NCBI GenBank assembly: GCA_903831575.1
Contig: CAIKYB010000017.1
Coordinates: 1 to 64,000, forward strand
Length of the DNA stretch: 64,000 nucleotides
Reading direction: 5' to 3'
Origin: an uncultured Bacteroidota bacterium
GTDB taxonomy: Bacteria > Bacteroidota > Bacteroidia > Chitinophagales > Chitinophagaceae
The notes under the pieces: model-generated
The model's database searches: none
Told to the model about the DNA's origin: nothing
What the model saw: the letters and a program-made list of their open reading frames with translations, nothing else
Position numbers and translations under genes: made by a program
Shown: in pieces, positions 61,701 to 64,000 of the stretch
Layout of the letters: each line of letters begins with the position of its first letter
Position numbering within the stretch: the stretch's first letter is position 1

Positions 61701-62270
61701 TTACGTCCGTATGGTAGTATAAGACCCATCATCATTTATTTTTATGATGGCACTGGGTTGTGCTGGCGCTGTTTCTTCTTGTCGGTATTGTACGATATAG
61801 TCCACACCTTCCTTAATCAATAGGTCTATGTCGGAAAAAAGTAAGGGTGTTGGAAATCCTGAAAGGTTTGCAGAAGTAGCTACAATGGGTTTGCCAAATT
61901 CCTGAAGGAGTGTTTTGCAGAATTTTTCATTCACCACTCGAATGCCTATACTACCATCTTCGTTGATGATATTTTTGGAAAGATTAAATGCGTGTTGGTA
62001 TATTACTGTTACTGGTTTGTGAAGTCCTTTAATATAGTCGTATACTTTTATGGAAGGTTGTTGAGTGTACTTTGAAATATCCTGATCTTCTCCCACTAAT
62101 ACAATCATGCTTTTAGATTCCTGTCGTTTTTTAAGTGCATATATTTTGGCAACTGCTTCATCATTTGTAGCGTCACATCCAATGCCCCATACGGTGTCGG
62201 TCGGATAAAGAATCAGTCCTCCTTCCTGGAGTACTTTCAGACAATAAGTTATGTCATTTTCAAATTGCAT
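61701..62270 (-). CDS. tsaC: L-threonylcarbamoyladenylate synthase (Sua5/YciO/YrdC family)
   Basis: About 190 residues from ATG 62270. The YrdC domain is shown by GLILYPTDTVWGIGCDATN, AKIYALKKRQESKSMIVLV, and SIGIRVVNEKFCKTLLQEFGKPIVATSANLSGFPTP. It makes threonylcarbamoyl-AMP for the t6A37 modification of tRNAs that read ANN codons. Its ATG overlaps the TGA stop of the upstream glycosyltransferase by 1 nt (TGATG), which supports this start over the in-frame TTG at 62276 and suggests translational coupling. Confidence 0.93.
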   Translation of the reverse strand: MQFENDITYCLKVLQEGGLILYPTDTVWGIGCDATNDEAVAKIYALKKRQESKSMIVLVGEDQDISKYTQQPSIKVYDYIKGLHKPVTVIYQHAFNLSKNIINEDGSIGIRVVNEKFCKTLLQEFGKPIVATSANLSGFPTPLLFSDIDLLIKEGVDYIVQYRQEETAPAQPSAIIKINDDGSYTTIRT

Positions 62271-63268
62271 CAACAATTGTTTAGTATTTGAATTAATGAT
62301 GATGTTTCAATCAGATTGCCGCATTTAAAATGTTTTTCAGGGCAGGCTTTTTTTCCATGAAATCCACAGGGTCTACAGGATAAAATTTCTTTCGTTTCAA
62401 CAATAAATGATTGGTCAGATAATGGCGTATAACCCAGCTCCGGAACGGTAGAACAAAATATTGCAGTTACAGGGGCGTTTACGGCAGATGCAAAGTGAAG
62501 TGGCGCACTGTCATTCGTGAAATTCATTGTAGCTAATTTCATGAGTGCTGCGGATTGTAAGAAACTTAATTGGCCTGCCAGTATTTGAATGTTAGGATGA
62601 GTAGCTGTCTGTTTAATTATATCACACTCTTTTTGATTGTCTTTACCTCCGAGTAAAAAAATGTTATACTGCTGATCAACTTGGTTAATAAACTCCATCC
62701 ATTTATTGGAGGGAAATTCTTTTGTAAACCAAACGCTGGTTGGGGCAATGGTAAGGAATGGTTGTAAATTATATTGTTGAATACTTGCAAAATCTGCTTC
62801 GGAAGGGTATAAGCGGGGCTTGGTGAAATTGTTGTCGGTAAAATGTTTAATAAGATCATTATTTCTTTCTACTTCATGTCTGACTTGTTTGATATTTAAT
62901 TCATGTTTTATTTTTTTTGAAAATAAAAAACTTAGCGGATTGCTATCAAAGCCAATCGTTTCTTTTGCTCCTGAAAAAGCAGTTAAAAATCCTGTCGCAA
63001 AATAGCGTTGAGCGTTGACTATTTTGTCATATTTTTTTGAGCGGATTTTTTTTAAAAGTTGGAATAGATTTTTGTATTTATCCTGTTTTTTATTCCAGAT
63101 TAAAACCTCGTTGAGATGAGGGTTGTTGTCTAGCAAACTTTCATTGCCTTTACGAACTAAGAAATCAATTTTGCCATTCGGAAAATGAGTATGTAATTTT
63201 TCTATAAGTGCAGTGGCTAAAACGACATCTCCAATAAAAGCGGTTTGTATGATTAAGATTTTTTGCAT
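62270..63268 (-). CDS. Family 9 glycosyltransferase (heptosyltransferase type)
   Basis: About 332 residues from MQKILIIQTAFIGDVVLAT (63268). Residues DVVLATALIEKLHTHFPNGKIDFLV, IAPTSVWFTKEFPSNKW and FTNDSAPLHFASAVNAPVTAIFCSTVPELGY are typical of the GT9 LPS heptosyltransferase family. A promoter box at 63275-63282 overlaps an in-frame TTG at 63277 that would give MLYMQK, so 63268 is chosen. It likely adds heptose or a related sugar to the LPS core and fits with the ADP-heptose enzyme at 29490. Confidence 0.88.
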   Translation of the reverse strand: MQKILIIQTAFIGDVVLATALIEKLHTHFPNGKIDFLVRKGNESLLDNNPHLNEVLIWNKKQDKYKNLFQLLKKIRSKKYDKIVNAQRYFATGFLTAFSGAKETIGFDSNPLSFLFSKKIKHELNIKQVRHEVERNNDLIKHFTDNNFTKPRLYPSEADFASIQQYNLQPFLTIAPTSVWFTKEFPSNKWMEFINQVDQQYNIFLLGGKDNQKECDIIKQTATHPNIQILAGQLSFLQSAALMKLATMNFTNDSAPLHFASAVNAPVTAIFCSTVPELGYTPLSDQSFIVETKEILSCRPCGFHGKKACPEKHFKCGNLIETSSLIQILNNC

Positions 63269-63274
63269 GTATAG

Positions 63275-63282
63275 CAAAGTTA
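63275..63282 (-). promoter_or_regulatory. Putative -7 promoter element of the GT9-tsaC operon
   Basis: TAACTTTG on the minus strand matches TAnnTTTG exactly, 6 nt before the ATG at 63268. Confidence 0.5.
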
Positions 63283-63363
63283 TTATTCAAATATCATTTA
63301 TTGATGTTTACTTATATAAACTTTAGTTCTTTAATATTTTAAGTTCGTTTAATCCCTATTTAG

Positions 63364-63371
63364 TAAATTTG
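63364..63371 (+). promoter_or_regulatory. Putative -7 promoter element of dapD
   Basis: TAAATTTG matches TAnnTTTG exactly and lies 12 nt before the dapD ATG. Confidence 0.5.
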
Positions 63372-63383
63372 TTCAAAAAAAAT

Positions 63384-64000
63384 ATGGACTTGAAAGCTAA
63401 AATTGTTGCGGCATTTGCTGATAGAGTACTTTTAAAAGATTCCACTTATTCAGATGCCGTAAGAGCTGTGATTGAAGAAGTGGATAATGGCAGGTTAAGA
63501 ACGGCTGAGCCCATAGGTGATAGCTGGCAAGTAAATGAATGGGTGAAACAGGCCATTCTGATGTATTTTGCCATTCAGCCCATGGAGACGCATTCCTTAC
63601 CTCCATTTGAATTTTATGATAAAATGAAATTGAAATCCAATTATAAAGAATTGGGTGTTCGTGCTGTTCCTCATGCGGTAGCCAGATATGGAGCTTATTT
63701 AGCCAAGAATGTGGTGCTGATGCCCTCTTATGTAAACATAGGGGCTTTTGTGGATGAAGGTACAATGGTGGACACTTGGGCAACGGTAGGAAGTTGTGCT
63801 CAAATTGGCAAGCATGTACACCTTAGCGGTGGTGTAGGTATTGGCGGTGTATTGGAGCCCTTGCAGGCAAGTCCTGTAATTATTGAAGATGGTTGTTTTA
63901 TAGGAAGTCGTTGTATTGTAGTAGAAGGAGTAAGGGTGGGTAAGGAAGCTGTACTAGGAGCTAATGTAGTACTTACGCAGTCTACAAAAATAATTGATGT
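63384..64000 (+). CDS. dapD: 2,3,4,5-tetrahydropyridine-2,6-dicarboxylate N-succinyltransferase (5' part)
   Basis: Open from ATG 63384 through the right edge of the window without a stop; about 205 of the usual ~270 codons are visible. [58 protein letters not shown], then the left-handed beta-helix repeats with [37 protein letters not shown] are typical of DapD. It uses succinyl-CoA to acylate tetrahydrodipicolinate, the product of DapB (gene at 54909). A reading frame on the opposite strand at 63397-63783 is only a shadow of it. Confidence 0.93.
   Translation, partial: MDLKAKIVAAFADRVLLKDSTYSDAVRAVIEEVDNGRLRTAEPIGDSWQVNEWVKQAILMYFAIQPMETHSLPPFEFYDKMKLKSNYKELGVRAVPHAVARYGAYLAKNVVLMPSYVNIGAFVDEGTMVDTWATVGSCAQIGKHVHLSGGVGIGGVLEPLQASPVIIEDGCFIGSRCIVVEGVRVGKEAVLGANVVLTQSTKIID

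Noticed and set aside
63397-63783. Reading frame of 128 codons on the minus strand
   Set aside because: It is antisense to dapD, which is clearly coding; composition is a shadow of the real gene.

Overview
The window looks like a chromosomal segment of a low-GC Bacteroidota, most likely a Chitinophagaceae-type organism. The support is: a C-terminal type IX secretion (T9SS) sorting tail at the left edge; start codons without clear Shine-Dalgarno sequences; repeated Bacteroidota promoter elements of the form TAnnTTTG; Bacteroidota-specific families (DUF4270, DUF4954, DUF5683, DUF6934, GSCFA); a menaquinone gene of the futalosine route (mqnA); and a tmRNA whose tag ends in SYAMAA. No rRNA, insertion sequence, CRISPR array or prophage was found. 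Most of the window is ordinary core genome.

Layout. 1-4.7 kb: T9SS-tail gene end, tmRNA (ssrA, minus strand), prfC, purB, mqnA. 4.7-16.8 kb: an AT-rich surface-polysaccharide region with a flippase, a CDP-sugar cassette (glucose-1-phosphate cytidylyltransferase, CDP-glucose 4,6-dehydratase, 3,5-epimerase, sugar C-methyltransferase, ketoreductase, CmcI-like O-methyltransferase), four glycosyltransferases and a GDP-mannose 4,6-dehydratase. 16.9-28.6 kb: YfhO-type membrane protein, orphan LytTR regulator, tRNA-His, Prc-type protease, subtilase, ALDH7-type dehydrogenase and a TonB-dependent receptor. 28.6-40.8 kb: panB, heptose-1-P adenylyltransferase, a flippase-like membrane protein and panC, divergent from a starch-synthase-like protein and a DUF4270 lipoprotein; then metK, rlmB, an HMG-CoA-lyase-like enzyme, a GSCFA protein, a secreted protein with five exact-length 23-residue repeats, miaE and aroQ. 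40.8-51.2 kb: DUF4954 protein, glmS, mgtE, a SET-domain protein, aconitase, kdsA and a short-chain threonine dehydrogenase. 51.4-64 kb: three outer-membrane barrel genes each ending in a palindromic terminator, a DUF6934 two-gene module flanked by near-identical repeats, dapB, a barrel protein, a lipoprotein, DUF5683, parB, parA, a DEAD-box helicase, tsaC, a family 9 glycosyltransferase and the start of dapD.

How the genes work together. Cell-envelope themes dominate: nucleotide-sugar synthesis (rfbF/rfbG cassette, gmd, glmS), LPS core and Kdo (kdsA, hldE-type adenylyltransferase, GT9), lysine/peptidoglycan precursors (dapB, dapD), and outer-membrane proteins. Pantothenate synthesis (panB, panC) and translation/RNA quality control (prfC, tmRNA, tsaC, miaE, rlmB) are also represented.

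The most unusual items are: the DUF6934 plus small-protein module bracketed by two 43-bp hairpin repeats (42/43 identical); a CDP-based gene set that parallels the noviose pathway; a widespread family of 8-bp-unit intergenic arrays that abut gene ends; a starch-synthase-like protein lacking the nucleotide-sugar binding motif; a GT4 gene whose conserved N-terminal strand has no ATG/GTG/TTG start; and promoter boxes placed 4 nt before ATG, suggesting leaderless mRNAs. All functional statements are from reading the sequence and general family knowledge; no database search was run.
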